The notes: generated from the letters alone by a model not told the origin. A stretch of DNA of 64,000 bases from Gilliamella sp. ESL0443 (GCF_019469165.1 NZ_CP048263.1:2046001-2110000); one strand, 5' to 3'. Counted from the stretch's first letter, positions 19,337 to 32,221 are shown. Translations and numbers: made by a program.

Positions 19337-20206
19337 TTATCGTTTTTTGGCTAACAGCGTCGCAAAGCGGAGCTTTATTCGGTTGCCATGGATATCCGTT
19401 TTATGCAGTTCGCCAACATCTTCATTGTATTTTAGGATGTCCCAATTTTGATAATAATTAAGTAACTCATTCTCTTTAAACGTAAACGAAAATCCTACAG
19501 TGCAAGGAAAATCATCAGTTGACATAGCGCAAACAATTAAATTATAACCACCCGTTTTAGTTATGTTTTGCATATTATGAATGATATCGGGAATTCTATC
19601 TGGTTGTAAAAACATCATTACAACAGTTGAAATAATTAAATCGTAGTTACCTTTTAAATTAGCCTGATTAATATCATAAATAGATGCATTGATATGCGAT
19701 AAATGATCGTTTGCAATAATTTCTTGTAAATTACTAATACTCATTTCTGACTTATCAACGGCATCAACATCAAAACCAAGTAGCTGTAAATAGAGTGAAT
19801 TACGGCCTGAACCACAACCTAAATCTAGCGCTTTTCCGGCCTGAATGATTTGACAGACTTCCAACACGTCAGAATGGGTTTTAGTCATCTGATATTTTTT
19901 CTGGCTATAATCCTCAGGTTGACAATAAAAAGCCAACTGGCACTGCAAATCATCTGAAACATGAGCTATTCGATGCCATTGCTGAGGCTCAATAAATGGA
20001 GGCTGATGCTGAACATCAAAAACATATTGAGAAACGATATCGCCTTGCTCGGTTAACATATCAAAATTGATATGACCTTTTATAATATTTAATTTTGCCC
20101 AAGTACCTAGTTGTGTATTATGTTTTTCACGAAACAAATCGGGTAAAGTTTTTGCATCCCAAACAGGTAACGTTTTATAGCAAACTAAATCTTTATCTTT
20201 CATCAT
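19337..20206 (-). CDS. tehB: SAM-dependent methyltransferase TehB, long form
   Basis: This 289-residue protein joins an N-terminal DUF1971-type beta domain (about 1-95) to a class I methyltransferase domain with the SAM-binding motif KALDLGCGSGRNS near residues 125-137. The fused layout is that of Haemophilus TehB; E. coli TehB lacks the first domain. TehB proteins give resistance to tellurite and act in oxidant defence. No tehA is adjacent. Two ATG codons (20206 and 20203) are possible starts. Confidence 0.87.
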   Translation of the reverse strand: MMKDKDLVCYKTLPVWDAKTLPDLFREKHNTQLGTWAKLNIIKGHINFDMLTEQGDIVSQYVFDVQHQPPFIEPQQWHRIAHVSDDLQCQLAFYCQPEDYSQKKYQMTKTHSDVLEVCQIIQAGKALDLGCGSGRNSLYLQLLGFDVDAVDKSEMSISNLQEIIANDHLSHINASIYDINQANLKGNYDLIISTVVMMFLQPDRIPDIIHNMQNITKTGGYNLIVCAMSTDDFPCTVGFSFTFKENELLNYYQNWDILKYNEDVGELHKTDIHGNRIKLRFATLLAKKR

Positions 20207-20396
20207 GAAGTACCAACAATGTCATCTAATAGTTGAGTATTATAGTCAAGTATTAATCAAATAAACAACTTATTTTTTAGAAATAAAATGACGATTAAAT
20301 AAGGAAAAATAAATTTATAGTAGCGAAGTTAACTATATCAACATATAATCATCAGCATTCTAGAATATATAGTAAAAAATATTAGAGGAACAATTT

Positions 20397-21185
20397 ATGG
20401 GATTTTTAACAGGTAAACGCATACTGGTTACCGGCGTTGCAAGTAATCGTTCTATTGCTTACGGTATTGCAAAAGCGATGCACCGTGAAGGCGCAGAATT
20501 AGCTTTTACTTATCAAAGCGAAAAATTAAAAGGCCGTGTTGAAGAGTTTGCTGCTGATTTTAATTCTAAAATCGTTTTACCTTGTGATGTTGCGCATGAT
20601 GAAAGCATCACAACATTATTTACAGAGCTAGCTAAAACTTGGGATAAATTCGATGGTTTTGTTCATGCAATTGCCTTCGCTCCTGGTGATCAATTAGATG
20701 GTGATTATGTTAATGCGGTAACTCGTGAAGGTTTTGCCATCGCACATGATATTAGCTCTTATAGCTTTGTTGCTATGGCTAAAGCTTGTCGTTCAATGCT
20801 AAATCCTGACTCAGCATTAGTCACTCTTTCTTATTTAGGCGCTGAACGTGCAATTCCTAATTATAACGTTATGGGTCTTGCTAAAGCATCTTTAGAAGCA
20901 AATGTACGTTATATGGCAAATGCAATGGGACCTGAAGGTATTCGTGTAAATGCAATTTCTGCTGGCCCTATTCGTACTTTAGCTGCATCAGGAATTAAAG
21001 ATTTCAAAAAGATGTTATCACATTGTGAATCAGTAACCCCTATTCGTCGTACAGTAACCATTGAAGACGTAGGTAATTCAGCTGCATTCTTATGTTCAAA
21101 TTTATCGTCAGGTATTACGGGTGAAGTCATTCATGTTGATGGTGGCTTTAGTATCGCAGCGATGAATGAATTAGAACTTAAGTAA
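20397..21185 (+). CDS. fabI: Enoyl-[acyl-carrier-protein] reductase (NADH)
   Basis: This 262-residue short-chain dehydrogenase reduces enoyl-ACP in the last step of each fatty-acid elongation cycle. The nucleotide-binding region is [20 protein letters not shown]. The active-site Tyr146, Tyr156 and Lys163 lie in [20 protein letters not shown], numbered as in E. coli FabI of the same length. An AGAGG site precedes ATG 20397. It is a single-gene unit with a strong terminator. Confidence 0.97.
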   Translation: MGFLTGKRILVTGVASNRSIAYGIAKAMHREGAELAFTYQSEKLKGRVEEFAADFNSKIVLPCDVAHDESITTLFTELAKTWDKFDGFVHAIAFAPGDQLDGDYVNAVTREGFAIAHDISSYSFVAMAKACRSMLNPDSALVTLSYLGAERAIPNYNVMGLAKASLEANVRYMANAMGPEGIRVNAISAGPIRTLAASGIKDFKKMLSHCESVTPIRRTVTIEDVGNSAAFLCSNLSSGITGEVIHVDGGFSIAAMNELELK

Positions 21186-21205
21186 TATAGTAAAATATTT
21201 TAATG

Positions 21206-21234
21206 AAAGGCTAATTGTAAAATTAGCCTTTTTT
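21206..21234 (+). terminator. Terminator after fabI
   Basis: AAAGGCTAAT pairs with ATTAGCCTTT around a short TGTAAA loop and runs into T6. The A-tract on the other side lets it also serve the converging ppnP gene. Confidence 0.88.
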
Positions 21235-21290
21235 ATTGCATAAAAGCAAATCTATCAATGATTAAGCTTTCTTAGATTTAATATGAATGC

Positions 21291-21581
21291 CTATTTTGCT
21301 AAGTAACGACACAAATAAACTGTTGTCTCGCTGACTTGCACATCAAATTGACTCTCTTTGGCGACATGAAAAATCTGCCCTGCTTCAAAAATTTGCCAAT
21401 CAGTTGCAGTAGGTAATAAAACTTTGAGCGAACCAGTTATCACTGTCATTTCTTCTGGATTATTGGTACTAAAAACATATTCGCCAGGCATCATCACACC
21501 AACAGAGGCTTTACCCGTTGAGCCATTTTCAAAACCTATAGACTTCACTTTTCCATCAAAATAATCATTAATTTCTAACAT
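21291..21581 (-). CDS. ppnP: Pyrimidine/purine nucleoside phosphorylase, PpnP (YaiE)
   Basis: This 96-residue single-domain cupin phosphorolyses nucleosides to base and ribose-1-phosphate. It matches E. coli PpnP along its length ([29 protein letters not shown] in outline, [21 protein letters not shown]). Start ATG 21581 is chosen by homology. Its ribosome site, GAGGAGAGGGG followed by T5, is a variant copy of the interspersed repeat. Together with psuG nearby it indicates nucleoside salvage ability. Confidence 0.93.
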   Translation of the reverse strand: MLEINDYFDGKVKSIGFENGSTGKASVGVMMPGEYVFSTNNPEEMTVITGSLKVLLPTATDWQIFEAGQIFHVAKESQFDVQVSETTVYLCRYLAK

Positions 21582-21606
21582 AAAAACCCCTCTCCTCAAC
21601 TTTTTT
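21582..21606 (-). repeat. Interspersed repeat, copy 2 (variant), serving as ppnP ribosome site
   Basis: On the minus strand it reads A6-GTTGAGGAGA-GGGG-T5, differing from the other copies at two adjacent bases. It ends exactly at the ppnP ATG. The GAGGAG core is a good Shine-Dalgarno sequence. Confidence 0.75.
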
Positions 21607-21824
21607 TATAAATTTTATTAAACTTATTATTATCAGCTTAATTGATTTCAATTAGCTATCCAACGATTATTTATTAGTTAAAAGTTATTTTTTTAAACCA
21701 AAATCGCATCAATAACTAAGATAATATTAAAACTTCCTAAATTACAAAGAAAATAGCATACAGAAGCGTTTTTTTCCGTTAAAATTTAACATTATTTGCT
21801 CAGTAACAGTTTGTTGGAGAAAAC

Positions 21825-22391
21825 ATGAAAATAGCAAAAAATACAGTTGTAAGTTTAGCATATAAAGTTCGTACAAAAGATGGCGTGTTAGTTGATGAAG
21901 CTACAGCAGCTGCGCCACTTGAATATTTACAAGGTGCAGGAAACTTATTACAAGACCTTGAAAATGCGTTAGAAGGCCATCAAGTTGGTGATAAATTTGA
22001 TGTGGAATTAGTTAACCCTTATGGTGATTTTAACGATGCATTGGTACAAAATGTACCGCGTGATGTTTTTGTTGGAGTTGATGACCTCGAAGTTGGTATG
22101 CGTTTTTTTGCTGATACTGACCAAGGTTCTTTACCCGTTGAAATCACGGCTATTGATGGCGATACCGTCACTATTGATGGTAACCATATGTTAGCTGGCC
22201 AAGACTTAAATTTTAATGTTGAAGTGCTTGCTATTCGTGAAGCGACACCTGATGAGATATCTCATGGTCATATTCATGGTGCACACGATCATGGACATGG
22301 TGGCTGTGGTTGTGGTGGTCACGATGATCATGACGATAATGAAGAAAGCGGTTGTTGTGGCGGTGGAAACGGCAGTTGCGGATGTCACTAA
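21825..22391 (+). CDS. slyD: FKBP-type peptidyl-prolyl isomerase SlyD
   Basis: This 188-residue cytosolic prolyl isomerase and nickel chaperone has an FKBP domain (residues 1-70 and 130-150) interrupted by the insert-in-flap chaperone domain (about 75-128). A metal-binding tail from about 145 is rich in His, Gly and Cys (HGHIHGAHDHGHGG, CGCGGH, CCGGG). The tail binds Ni and other metals and supplies hydrogenase maturation in E. coli. ATG 21825 follows GGAGAAAAC. A terminator follows. Confidence 0.95.
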   Translation: MKIAKNTVVSLAYKVRTKDGVLVDEATAAAPLEYLQGAGNLLQDLENALEGHQVGDKFDVELVNPYGDFNDALVQNVPRDVFVGVDDLEVGMRFFADTDQGSLPVEITAIDGDTVTIDGNHMLAGQDLNFNVEVLAIREATPDEISHGHIHGAHDHGHGGCGCGGHDDHDDNEESGCCGGGNGSCGCH

Positions 22392-22413
22392 TATTTAAAT
22401 AAAATAGAATTTT

Positions 22414-22438
22414 AAAAGCGCTGATTAGCGCTTTTTTT
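22414..22438 (+). terminator. Terminator after slyD
   Basis: AAAAGCGCT/AGCGCTTTT stem with a GATT loop and a T7 tail, 22 bp after the slyD stop. Confidence 0.9.
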
Positions 22439-22551
22439 GTAAAATAGTCTCGATCTTTGCGAACCATTTCACAACTTTTCATCTGTTTCGTTATCAATTT
22501 ATAAAAATTAATCAATAATCTCATTTTAAAAAAAATGGGAATACCATAATT

Positions 22552-23223
22552 ATGTCAACACAATGCAGACTTTTGATGCCACGAGAAAAATTATTACAAT
22601 TTGGTGTTGAAGCGCTGTCAGATGCTGAATTACTTGCTCTTTTTTTACGTACGGGAACTCGTAATTTACCAGTATTAACGTTATCCCAAAAATTATTAAA
22701 TGAATTCGGTTCCTTTTACCATTTAATGAATGCAAGTCATGATGAATTTTGTAAAAAAAAAGGTTTGGGAACAGCTAAATACACTCAATTGAAAGCGGTG
22801 GTTGAGCTATCTCATCGTTATTTAAAAGTTAAAATGACCAAAGAAAATTATCTTACATCACCTACTTTAACTCATCATTATCTAGCTAATCGTTTAATGG
22901 ATAAAGATCGTGAAATTTTTATGGTTATTTTTCTAGATAACCAGAATCACGTCATTAATTGTGAGGAGATGTTTGTAGGAACATACAACTGCGTTGAGGT
23001 TCATCCTAGAGAAGTCGCTAGAAAAGCCTTACAATACAATGCGGCAGCATTAATTTTAGCACATAACCATCCTTCAGGCTTAGCTGAACCAAGTCAAGCT
23101 GATCGTGCATTAACTAAAAAAATCGAACAAGTTTGTGAATTAATTGATGTCCGAGTTATCGATCATCTCGTCATTGGTAAAGGTGAATACGTCTCTTTTG
23201 CGGAACGAGGATGGATTTTATAA
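22552..23223 (+). CDS. radC: RadC family JAB/MPN-domain protein
   Basis: This 223-residue protein has a helix-hairpin-helix-like N-terminal part (residues 15-90) and a C-terminal JAMM metalloprotease-like fold with HNHPSG at 171-176 and Asp184. That is the RadC signature. Despite the name, a role in DNA repair is doubted, and the biochemical activity is unknown. It lies between slyD and slyX. A possible SD (GGGAA) precedes ATG 22552. Confidence 0.93.
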   Translation: MSTQCRLLMPREKLLQFGVEALSDAELLALFLRTGTRNLPVLTLSQKLLNEFGSFYHLMNASHDEFCKKKGLGTAKYTQLKAVVELSHRYLKVKMTKENYLTSPTLTHHYLANRLMDKDREIFMVIFLDNQNHVINCEEMFVGTYNCVEVHPREVARKALQYNAAALILAHNHPSGLAEPSQADRALTKKIEQVCELIDVRVIDHLVIGKGEYVSFAERGWIL

Positions 23224-23271
23224 TAACTTTTACTTACAATATAAAATCAAATAGCCATTAAGTAACAGACT

Positions 23272-23475
23272 ATGAACCAACAATTGGAATTATTAGAAAC
23301 AAAAGTTGCATTTCAAGAGATGACCATTGAAGAATTAAATCAAATGGTGGTTAATCTACAAGCCGATATCAGCAAACTTAAAGAACAATTAACATTATTA
23401 TCACAAAAGTTACAAGCAAACCAAACATCGAACATAGCAAGTTTATCAGAAGAAACTCCGCCTCCACATTATTAA
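23272..23475 (+). CDS. slyX: SlyX family protein
   Basis: A 67-residue acidic coiled-coil protein with heptads over residues 5-50 and the conserved C-terminal [15 protein letters not shown], which closely matches E. coli SlyX. Its function is unknown. In E. coli it sits beside slyD; here radC intervenes. Confidence 0.92.
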   Translation: MNQQLELLETKVAFQEMTIEELNQMVVNLQADISKLKEQLTLLSQKLQANQTSNIASLSEETPPPHY

Positions 23476-23612
23476 CTTATAGCATTAAAATGTTTTAAAA
23501 AATTCCTGCTAATTACGGACAAAATGGTGGCTATATTCATTCGCCATCCCGCTTAAAATTTCTGGTACTTATATTAAACTTTGGTAGTTAAATCTATAAT
23601 AATTAGCTAATA

Positions 23613-23637
23613 AAAAACCGGCTCATTAGCCGGTTTT
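23613..23637 (-). terminator. Terminator after rplQ, end of the alpha operon
   Basis: AAAACCGGCT/AGCCGGTTTT with a four-base loop. On the minus strand the stem runs into T6, 20 bp after the rplQ stop. The symmetry also allows it to stop slyX transcription. Confidence 0.88.
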
Positions 23638-23656
23638 AATTTTAAGCTTTAATTAT

Positions 23657-24043
23657 TTATTCAGCTGCTGCTTCTGCTTCTACAGCAGGGCGATCAACTA
23701 ATTCAATATAAGCCATTGGAGCATTATCTCCATCACGGAAACCACATTTTAAAATGCGTACATAACCGCCAGGACGGGTAGCAAAACGTGGGCCTAAATC
23801 TGAAAATAATTTTTTCACTGTATCTTTATCACGGATACGAGCAAAAGCCAAACGGCGATTAGCTACGCTATCGCTTTTGGCTAGCGTAATTAACGGTTCA
23901 ACAACACGACGCAACTCTTTTGCTTTAGGCAATGTAGTTTTGATGATTTCATGTTCAACAAGTGAACTAGTCATGTTACGAAACATTGCTTGACGATGGC
24001 TGCTATTTCGGTTCAGTTGACGACCACTTTTACGATGGCGCAT
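23657..24043 (-). CDS. rplQ: 50S ribosomal protein L17
   Basis: 128 residues; the N-terminal [24 protein letters not shown] is the L17 signature. L17 lies near the peptide exit tunnel. It is the last gene of the alpha operon (rpsM-rpsK-rpsD-rpoA-rplQ), 29 bp after rpoA. The Ala/Glu-rich C-terminus is species specific. Confidence 0.98.
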   Translation of the reverse strand: MRHRKSGRQLNRNSSHRQAMFRNMTSSLVEHEIIKTTLPKAKELRRVVEPLITLAKSDSVANRRLAFARIRDKDTVKKLFSDLGPRFATRPGGYVRILKCGFRDGDNAPMAYIELVDRPAVEAEAAAE

Positions 24044-24072
24044 AACTTTATCCTTCTTATATAAATTTTATT

Positions 24073-25062
24073 TTAGTCTTCAACAATACTTGCTGGTGGC
24101 CAGTTCTCAAGACGCATGCCTAAAGACAAACCACGAGATGCGAGCACATCCTTAATTTCAGTAAGTGATTTCTTACCAAGATTAGGGGTTTTAAGTAACT
24201 CAACTTCGGTACGTTGTACTAAATCACCAATATAATGAACTGCTTCTGCTTTTAAGCAATTAGCAGACCGAACAGTTAATTCGAGATCATCTACTGGACG
24301 TAGAAGAATCGGATCAAATTCCGGTTTATCTTCTTTAACTTCAGGTTGACGTACATCACGTAAATCAACGAAAGCTTCAAGTTGTTCAGCCAAAATAGTT
24401 GAAGCACGACGAATAGCCTCTTCAGGATCAATCGTACCATTAGTTTCCATATCAATAACTAATTTATCTAAATCGGTACGTTGTTCCACACGAGCCGCAT
24501 CGACAGAATAAGCGATACGCTCGACTGGGCTATAACATGCATCAACTAATAGACGACCAATCGGTCGCTCTTCATCTTCTGACTTAACGCGAGCAGAAGC
24601 AGGGACATAACCACGTCCTCGTTGTACACGAATACGCATACTAATTGAAGCATTGGCATCAGTAAGATGACAAATTACTAAATCAGGATTTACAATTTCA
24701 ACATCACCATCGTGAGTGATATCCGATGCAGTTACCGCACCTACCCCTGATTTATTTAAAGTCAGCATAACATCATCTTTAGTATGTACACGTACTGCTA
24801 ATTTTTTCAAATTAAGCAGAATATCAAGCACATCTTCTTGAACGCCTTCTTTAGTACTATACTCATGCAGAACACCGTCAATTTCAACTTCGGTCACTGC
24901 ATATCCCGGCATAGATGATAATAAAATGCGGCGTAGTGCATTACCTAAAGTATGTCCAAAACCACGCTCAAGTGGCTCTAAAGTCACTTTTGCATGAGTT
25001 GGGCTGTATTGAACAACGTCAACTAGGTGAGGTTTTAAAAACTCTGTTACAGAACCCTGCAT
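24073..25062 (-). CDS. rpoA: RNA polymerase alpha subunit
   Basis: This 329-residue subunit equals E. coli RpoA in length. The N-terminal dimerisation domain contains [22 protein letters not shown] (residues 32-53 or so) and the C-terminal DNA- and activator-binding domain contains [14 protein letters not shown] and [22 protein letters not shown]. Alpha starts polymerase assembly and contacts UP elements and activators. It is co-transcribed with rpsD upstream and rplQ downstream. Confidence 0.98.
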   Translation of the reverse strand: MQGSVTEFLKPHLVDVVQYSPTHAKVTLEPLERGFGHTLGNALRRILLSSMPGYAVTEVEIDGVLHEYSTKEGVQEDVLDILLNLKKLAVRVHTKDDVMLTLNKSGVGAVTASDITHDGDVEIVNPDLVICHLTDANASISMRIRVQRGRGYVPASARVKSEDEERPIGRLLVDACYSPVERIAYSVDAARVEQRTDLDKLVIDMETNGTIDPEEAIRRASTILAEQLEAFVDLRDVRQPEVKEDKPEFDPILLRPVDDLELTVRSANCLKAEAVHYIGDLVQRTEVELLKTPNLGKKSLTEIKDVLASRGLSLGMRLENWPPASIVED

Positions 25063-25087
25063 TATGTCCTCTCTTAAGTGCTAAACT

Positions 25088-25726
<639 letters not shown>

Positions 25727-25754
25727 CTATAAACATTCAATGTTTAATAAAAAA

Positions 25755-26144
<390 letters not shown>

Positions 26145-26159
26145 TTATTATCACCTCAA

Positions 26160-26516
26160 TTATTTCTTGATTGGCTTACGCGGTCCCTTACGGGTACGAG
26201 CGTTAGTCTTAGTGCGTTGACCACGGACAGGAAGTCCACGACGATGACGCACACCACGATAACAACCAAGGTCTAATAAACGCTTGATACTCATAGTTAC
26301 TTCACGACGTAAATCACCTTCAACAGTGAATTTAGCGACTTGTTCACGTAACTTTTCAATCTGATCTTCAGATAGTTCTCTGATCTTAACATGTTCAGGA
26401 ATACCAGCTTCAGCACAAATTGTCTTAGCACGGGTATTACCGATACCATAAATTGCTTGTAACGCAATAACAGTATGTTGTTGATCAGGAATGTTAATGC
26501 CTGCTATACGGGCCAC
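26160..26516 (-). CDS. rpsM: 30S ribosomal protein S13
   Basis: 118 residues; [20 protein letters not shown] start and the arginine-rich tail [24 protein letters not shown] identify S13, a head protein that bridges to the 50S subunit. The start codon is GTG, as in E. coli, within GGAGTGCATAGTGGCCCG. It is the first gene of the alpha operon, downstream of a terminator and the S4-responsive leader. Confidence 0.97.
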   Translation of the reverse strand: MARIAGINIPDQQHTVIALQAIYGIGNTRAKTICAEAGIPEHVKIRELSEDQIEKLREQVAKFTVEGDLRREVTMSIKRLLDLGCYRGVRHRRGLPVRGQRTKTNARTRKGPRKPIKK

Positions 26517-26592
26517 TATGCACTCCTTTATTGTTAATGTTCAGCAAATCCACCATACTGAAAAGCCCGTTTTCAGGATACTCAAACGGCGG
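26511..26592 (-). ncRNA. Alpha-operon leader (S4-binding ribosome-site pseudoknot)
   Basis: Upstream of rpsM the minus strand carries GAGTATCCTGAAAACGGG, then a CTGAAAA/TTTTCAG hairpin (26558-26576), then AGGAGTGCATA and the GTG start. Sequence and spacing resemble the E. coli alpha-operon leader, where S4 traps the ribosome on a pseudoknot. Conservation of the GTG start supports the call. Confidence 0.82.
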
Positions 26593-26611
26593 ATCTACAA
26601 AAAAATTTTAG

Positions 26612-26630
26612 GCTGGCTATTCTAGCCAGC
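26612..26630 (-). terminator. Terminator between rpmJ and rpsM
   Basis: GCTGGCT/AGCCAGC stem with a 5-nt loop; on the minus strand it is followed by CTAAAATTTTTTT. It separates the spc operon from the alpha operon, probably as a partial terminator. Confidence 0.8.
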
Positions 26631-26687
26631 TTTACTATACTTTGGCAAGTAAAATATGCAAAAGTTCAATTTCGCAGTTAAATAATA

Positions 26688-26801
26688 TTAACCTTGACGT
26701 TGTTTGTGTTTACCTTCAATGCAAATAACACGAACGATGCCATTGCGTTTGATGATTTTACAATTTCTGCATAATTTCTTGACTGAAGCACGAACTTTCA
26801 T
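26688..26801 (-). CDS. rpmJ: 50S ribosomal protein L36
   Basis: A 37-residue protein starting [15 protein letters not shown] and ending KHKQRQG. Zinc ligands Cys11, Cys14, Cys27 and His32 are all present, so this is the zinc-binding form. ATG 26801 is preceded by a GGAG-like site. It is the last gene of the spc operon, 26 bp after secY. Confidence 0.97.
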   Translation of the reverse strand: MKVRASVKKLCRNCKIIKRNGIVRVICIEGKHKQRQG

Positions 26802-26827
26802 GTTTTTCTCCGTAACTTCTGGCTAAC

Positions 26828-28165
26828 TTATCGGCCGTAGCCTTTAAGGTTCGCTTTCTTTAACACTGACTCATAACGATTTGGCATCATTAAAGTCTGT
26901 ACTTGTGCCATAAAATCCATGATTACAACAACTACAATTAATAAAGATGTTCCACCAAATTGAACTGGAACTTTCATCGCACTTGTCATAAACATTGGTA
27001 CCAAACATACAAAAGTAATGTAGATAGCGCCAATTAGCGTTAAACGTGTCATTACTTTATCAATATACTTAGATGTTTGTTCACCTGGACGGATACCTGG
27101 AATAAATGCACCAGATTTTTTTAACTGATCTGCTGTTTCTCTCGGATTGAAAACCAATGCGGTATAGAAGAAACAGAAGAAAATAATCGCAGCTGCAAAA
27201 AAGATTATGTATAACGGTTGATCATGAGAGAAATATTGCCCAATAAGAACAAAGATATATCTCCATCCTTCACCATTTCCTTGAAACCAAGAAGCCATCA
27301 TTGATGGTAACATAATAATTGTTGAAGCAAATATTGCTGGAATTACACCTGCCATATTAATTTTAAGAGGTAAATGCGTACTTTGTGCGGCATACACACG
27401 ACGACCTTGTTGTCTTTGAGCGTAATTAACGACAATACGTCGTTGACCACGTTCAACAAAAACGACAAAGTAAGTCACACCAACCACTAATGCAGCGATT
27501 ACTAATAATAAAATCGGATGCAAATCACCAGAACGAGCTTGTTCAATTGTTTCATATATCGCATGAGGAAGACTTGCCACAATACCAGCAAAGATAATGA
27601 TAGAAATACCATTACCTACACCGCGCTCTGTGATCTGTTCACCCAACCACATAAGAAACATAGTGCCAGTAACTAAGCTAACCGATGCAATAAAATAGAA
27701 AGAAAATCCTGGGTTAATCACAACCTGACTATAACCAGGAATATTCGGTAAACCAGTCGCAATACCGACTGCCTGTACAATCGCTAAAGCTAGTGTGCCA
27801 TAACGAGTATATTGGCTAATTTTCTTACGACCTGATTCACCTTCTTTCTTCAATTCAGCTAATTTAGGATTAATTGATGTCAATAACTGCACAATGATTG
27901 ATGCAGAAATATAAGGCATTATCCCTAAAGCAAATATTGAAGCACGGCTTAAAGCACCACCAGAGAACATATTGAACATACCAACAATACCATTAGATGA
28001 TGCTTGTAGTAAGTCCGATAACGCTTTAGTATCAACACCAGGAACCGGAACGTAAGAACCAAGACGGAAAACAATAAGCGCTAAAAGCACAAATAATAAA
28101 CGTCTTTTAAGCTCACTACTACCGCCTCGTGTGCTTTGAAAATCTAATCCTGGTTGCTTTGCCAT
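26828..28165 (-). CDS. secY: Preprotein translocase subunit SecY
   Basis: This 445-residue inner-membrane channel has ten predicted transmembrane helices and forms the protein-conducting pore with SecE and SecG. Recognisable parts include the plug region after the first helix ([30 protein letters not shown]), the cytoplasmic loop [20 protein letters not shown], and [23 protein letters not shown]. It lies between rplO and rpmJ, as in E. coli. Confidence 0.98.
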   Translation of the reverse strand: MAKQPGLDFQSTRGGSSELKRRLLFVLLALIVFRLGSYVPVPGVDTKALSDLLQASSNGIVGMFNMFSGGALSRASIFALGIMPYISASIIVQLLTSINPKLAELKKEGESGRKKISQYTRYGTLALAIVQAVGIATGLPNIPGYSQVVINPGFSFYFIASVSLVTGTMFLMWLGEQITERGVGNGISIIIFAGIVASLPHAIYETIEQARSGDLHPILLLVIAALVVGVTYFVVFVERGQRRIVVNYAQRQQGRRVYAAQSTHLPLKINMAGVIPAIFASTIIMLPSMMASWFQGNGEGWRYIFVLIGQYFSHDQPLYIIFFAAAIIFFCFFYTALVFNPRETADQLKKSGAFIPGIRPGEQTSKYIDKVMTRLTLIGAIYITFVCLVPMFMTSAMKVPVQFGGTSLLIVVVVIMDFMAQVQTLMMPNRYESVLKKANLKGYGR

Positions 28166-28173
28166 CTTTCTAA

Positions 28174-28608
28174 TTATTCCTCAATTTTTCCGCCAGCAGC
28201 TTCAATTGCAGCTTTAGCACCTTTAGTTACTCGAATACCACGAACTGTTACTGGTTTAGAAATTTCACCAGATAACATGATTTTTGCATATTCGATTTGT
28301 GAATTAATCACATTAGCAACTTTTAAGCTATTTAGGTCAACAATATCACCTTCAACTTTCATTAAATCTGAAAGACGAACTTGTGCTGTTACCATAGCTT
28401 TACGTGAGGTAAAACCAAATTTTGGTAAACGACGATATAAAGGCATTTGACCACCTTCAAAGCCACGACGAACGCCGCCACCTGAACGAGATTTTTGACC
28501 TTTGATACCACGAGTACCAGTTTTACCAAGCCCTGAACCGATTCCACGGCCTACGCGCTTAGGTGCATGCTTTGAACCTTCAGCAGGAGATAAAGTATTT
28601 AAACGCAT
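28174..28608 (-). CDS. rplO: 50S ribosomal protein L15
   Basis: 144 residues with the glycine-rich N-terminus ([41 protein letters not shown]) and the C-terminal L15e/L18e fold. L15 is a late assembly protein of the large subunit. It follows rpmD by 5 bp. Confidence 0.98.
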   Translation of the reverse strand: MRLNTLSPAEGSKHAPKRVGRGIGSGLGKTGTRGIKGQKSRSGGGVRRGFEGGQMPLYRRLPKFGFTSRKAMVTAQVRLSDLMKVEGDIVDLNSLKVANVINSQIEYAKIMLSGEISKPVTVRGIRVTKGAKAAIEAAGGKIEE

Positions 28609-28613
28609 TACTA

Positions 28614-28793
28614 TTACTCCTCAACTTTAACCATGTAATAAACTTGGTTTACCATACCGCGAATTGCAGGTGTATCTTCACGTTCAACAGTATGACCAAT
28701 ACGACGTAATCCTAAACCAACTAACGTTGCTTTATGCTTCGGTAGACGACCAATAGAACTACGAGTTTGTGTAATTTTAATTGTCTTTGCCAT
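28614..28793 (-). CDS. rpmD: 50S ribosomal protein L30
   Basis: A 59-residue protein: [20 protein letters not shown] start, [21 protein letters not shown] core and MVKVEE end, the same length as E. coli L30. ATG 28793 lies just after the rpsE stop and the gene ends 5 bp before rplO. Confidence 0.97.
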   Translation of the reverse strand: MAKTIKITQTRSSIGRLPKHKATLVGLGLRRIGHTVEREDTPAIRGMVNQVYYMVKVEE

Positions 28794-28799
28794 GGCTAA

Positions 28800-29309
<510 letters not shown>

Positions 29310-29314
29310 CTACC

Positions 29315-29668
29315 TTAGAACTGTAGGCCAGCTTCGCGAGCAGCATCTGCTAGCGCCTGAACTCGACCATGATATTGGAAACCTGAACGATCAAAAGAAA
29401 CTTCTTTGATATCTTTCGCTAATGCACGCTCTGCAATTGCTTTACCAACTGCTGCTGCGGCATCTTTGTTTCCAGTGTATTTTAAACTTTCACTGATAGC
29501 TTTTTCTAATGTAGAAGCGGCTGCCAGTACTTCTGATCCGTTTGGTGCGATAATCTGCGCATAAATATGACGCGGAGTACGGTGAACTACTAAGCGAGTT
29601 GCAAGTAGTTCATGCATCTTACGACGCGCTTTAGTTGCACGACGGATACGAGCTGATTTCTTATCCAT
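29315..29668 (-). CDS. rplR: 50S ribosomal protein L18
   Basis: 117 residues; [18 protein letters not shown] start and the C-terminal [24 protein letters not shown] are typical of L18, which binds 5S rRNA together with L5 and L25. Follows rplF by 9 bp. Confidence 0.98.
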   Translation of the reverse strand: MDKKSARIRRATKARRKMHELLATRLVVHRTPRHIYAQIIAPNGSEVLAAASTLEKAISESLKYTGNKDAAAAVGKAIAERALAKDIKEVSFDRSGFQYHGRVQALADAAREAGLQF

Positions 29669-29677
29669 AGTGTTACC

Positions 29678-30211
29678 TTACTTTTTCTTAGCTTCTTTAG
29701 TACGCACAACTTCATCTGCGTAACGAACACCTTTACCTTTATAAGGTTCAGGACGACGATAAGCACGGATATCTGCTGCCACTTGTCCGATTAACTGTTT
29801 ATCAGCACTTTTTAGTACGATTTCAGTTTGAGAAGGACACTCAGCTGTTACACCTTTAGGTAATTGATGTTCAATTGGATGTGAATATCCAAGAGATAAA
29901 CCAATTGCATTACCTTTAACTTGTGCACGATAACCGACACCAACTAGCTGAAGTTTTTTAGTAAAACCTTCAGTAACACCAATTACCATTGCATTAATCA
30001 ATGCACGAGCTGTACCTGCTTGAGCCCAAGCATCAGCAAAGCCGTCACGAGGTGCAAATTTAATTTGACCTTCTTCTTGATTAATTACAACAGCATTATT
30101 TATTGTGCGAGATAACTCGCCATTTTTACCTTTAATCGTAATTACCTGACCATTGAGTTTTACCTCTACGCCAGCAGGAACAACGACAGGTGCTTTTGCA
30201 ACACGAGACAT
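29678..30211 (-). CDS. rplF: 50S ribosomal protein L6
   Basis: 177 residues, matching E. coli L6. Two related domains are seen, with [25 protein letters not shown] and the C-terminal [27 protein letters not shown]6 sits near the sarcin-ricin region. In the spc operon between rpsH and rplR. Confidence 0.98.
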   Translation of the reverse strand: MSRVAKAPVVVPAGVEVKLNGQVITIKGKNGELSRTINNAVVINQEEGQIKFAPRDGFADAWAQAGTARALINAMVIGVTEGFTKKLQLVGVGYRAQVKGNAIGLSLGYSHPIEHQLPKGVTAECPSQTEIVLKSADKQLIGQVAADIRAYRRPEPYKGKGVRYADEVVRTKEAKKK

Positions 30212-30222
30212 TTTTTTCTCCC

Positions 30223-30615
<393 letters not shown>

Positions 30616-30632
30616 CTATAACACTCCCCTGA

Positions 30633-30938
30633 TTACCAACTTGCCTTTTTAAGACCAGGAATCTCACCACGCATGGCTGACTCACGAACCTTAATACGGC
30701 TTAAACCAAATTTACGAAGGACGCCATGAGGACGACCGGTTTGACGACAACGACGACGTTGACGTGATGGACTAGAATCACGAGGAAGCGTTTGCAATTT
30801 AAGCACTGCATTCCAACGATCTTCATCTGATGCATTAAGATCAGAGATAATCGCTTTTAATTCTTGACGCTTTGCAAAATATTTTTCTGCTAGCTTTACG
30901 CGTTTCTTATCGCGTTCAATCATTGATTGTTTAGCCAT
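30633..30938 (-). CDS. rpsN: 30S ribosomal protein S14, zinc-free form
   Basis: 101 residues with [40 protein letters not shown]. Only one cysteine is present, so this is the long zinc-independent form. It assembles in the 30S head. Located between rplE and rpsH. Confidence 0.97.
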   Translation of the reverse strand: MAKQSMIERDKKRVKLAEKYFAKRQELKAIISDLNASDEDRWNAVLKLQTLPRDSSPSRQRRRCRQTGRPHGVLRKFGLSRIKVRESAMRGEIPGLKKASW

Positions 30939-30949
30939 TATGCCCTACC

Positions 30950-31489
30950 TTACTTACGAAATGGGAAGTTAAAGGCAGATAATAAAGCTCGGCCTTCTTC
31001 ATCAGATTGTGCAGTAGTTGTGATAGTAATATCTAAACCACGAACACGATCAACTTTATCATAATCGATTTCAGGGAAAACGATTTGTTCACGAACACCC
31101 ATGCTATAGTTACCACGACCATCGAAAGATTTTGCGCTTAAGCCACGAAAATCTCGAGTACGAGGAAGAGCAATATAAACTAGACGTTCAAAAAATTCCC
31201 ACATACGTTCGCCACGTAAAGTGACCTTACAACCAATAGGATACCCTTGACGGATTTTAAAACCAGCAACTGATTTGCGTGCTTTAGTGACAAGTGGTTT
31301 TTGACCACTGATTGCTGCTAAATCAGCAACCGCATTATCTAATAATTTCTTATCAGTAATTGCTTCACCCACACCCATATTCAAGGTGATCTTTTCGATC
31401 CGAGGGACTTGCATGACAGATTTGTAGCCAAACTGTTCTTGCAGTTTATTTACTACCTGTGCTTTGTAGTAATCATGCAGTTTCGCCAT
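30950..31489 (-). CDS. rplE: 50S ribosomal protein L5
   Basis: 179 residues from [27 protein letters not shown] and RTRDFRGL identify L5, which carries 5S rRNA and contacts P-site tRNA. ATG 31489 is preferred to a start four codons upstream because it matches the family and follows GGAGTGTACG. It is 18 bp after rplX. Confidence 0.98.
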   Translation of the reverse strand: MAKLHDYYKAQVVNKLQEQFGYKSVMQVPRIEKITLNMGVGEAITDKKLLDNAVADLAAISGQKPLVTKARKSVAGFKIRQGYPIGCKVTLRGERMWEFFERLVYIALPRTRDFRGLSAKSFDGRGNYSMGVREQIVFPEIDYDKVDRVRGLDITITTTAQSDEEGRALLSAFNFPFRK

Positions 31490-31506
31490 CGTACACTCCA
31501 AATTAC

Positions 31507-31821
31507 TTAATTGATTAATTTATTAGTAGACTTATAAAAACGGACTTTTTTTCCATCTTCAAAACGAAAGCCTACGCGATCTGCTTTGCCTGTATCTTGG
31601 TTAAAAATTGCTACGTTAGAAACGTTAATTGGCGCTTCTTTCTCAACAATTCCACCTTCTTGATTTAATGCAGGTACTGGTTTTTGATGTTTTTTCACCA
31701 AATTAATACCTTCAACAATCACTTTACCAGTAGACAAAACACTTTTTACTTTACCGCGTTTACCTTTATCTTTACCGGCTAACACGATAACTTCATCTTC
31801 TCGACGGATTTTAGCTGCCAT
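31507..31821 (-). CDS. rplX: 50S ribosomal protein L24
   Basis: 104 residues with the KOW motif near the N-terminus ([18 protein letters not shown]). L24 is an early assembly initiator that binds 23S rRNA. It lies between rplN and rplE in the spc operon. Confidence 0.98.
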   Translation of the reverse strand: MAAKIRREDEVIVLAGKDKGKRGKVKSVLSTGKVIVEGINLVKKHQKPVPALNQEGGIVEKEAPINVSNVAIFNQDTGKADRVGFRFEDGKKVRFYKSTNKLIN

Positions 31822-31831
31822 TACCCGCTCC

Positions 31832-32221
<390 letters not shown>

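Noticed and set aside
22206-22524. His/Thr-rich antisense ORFs opposite slyD
   Set aside because: They are frame shadows of the His/Gly/Cys-rich slyD tail, with no ribosome site or independent conservation.
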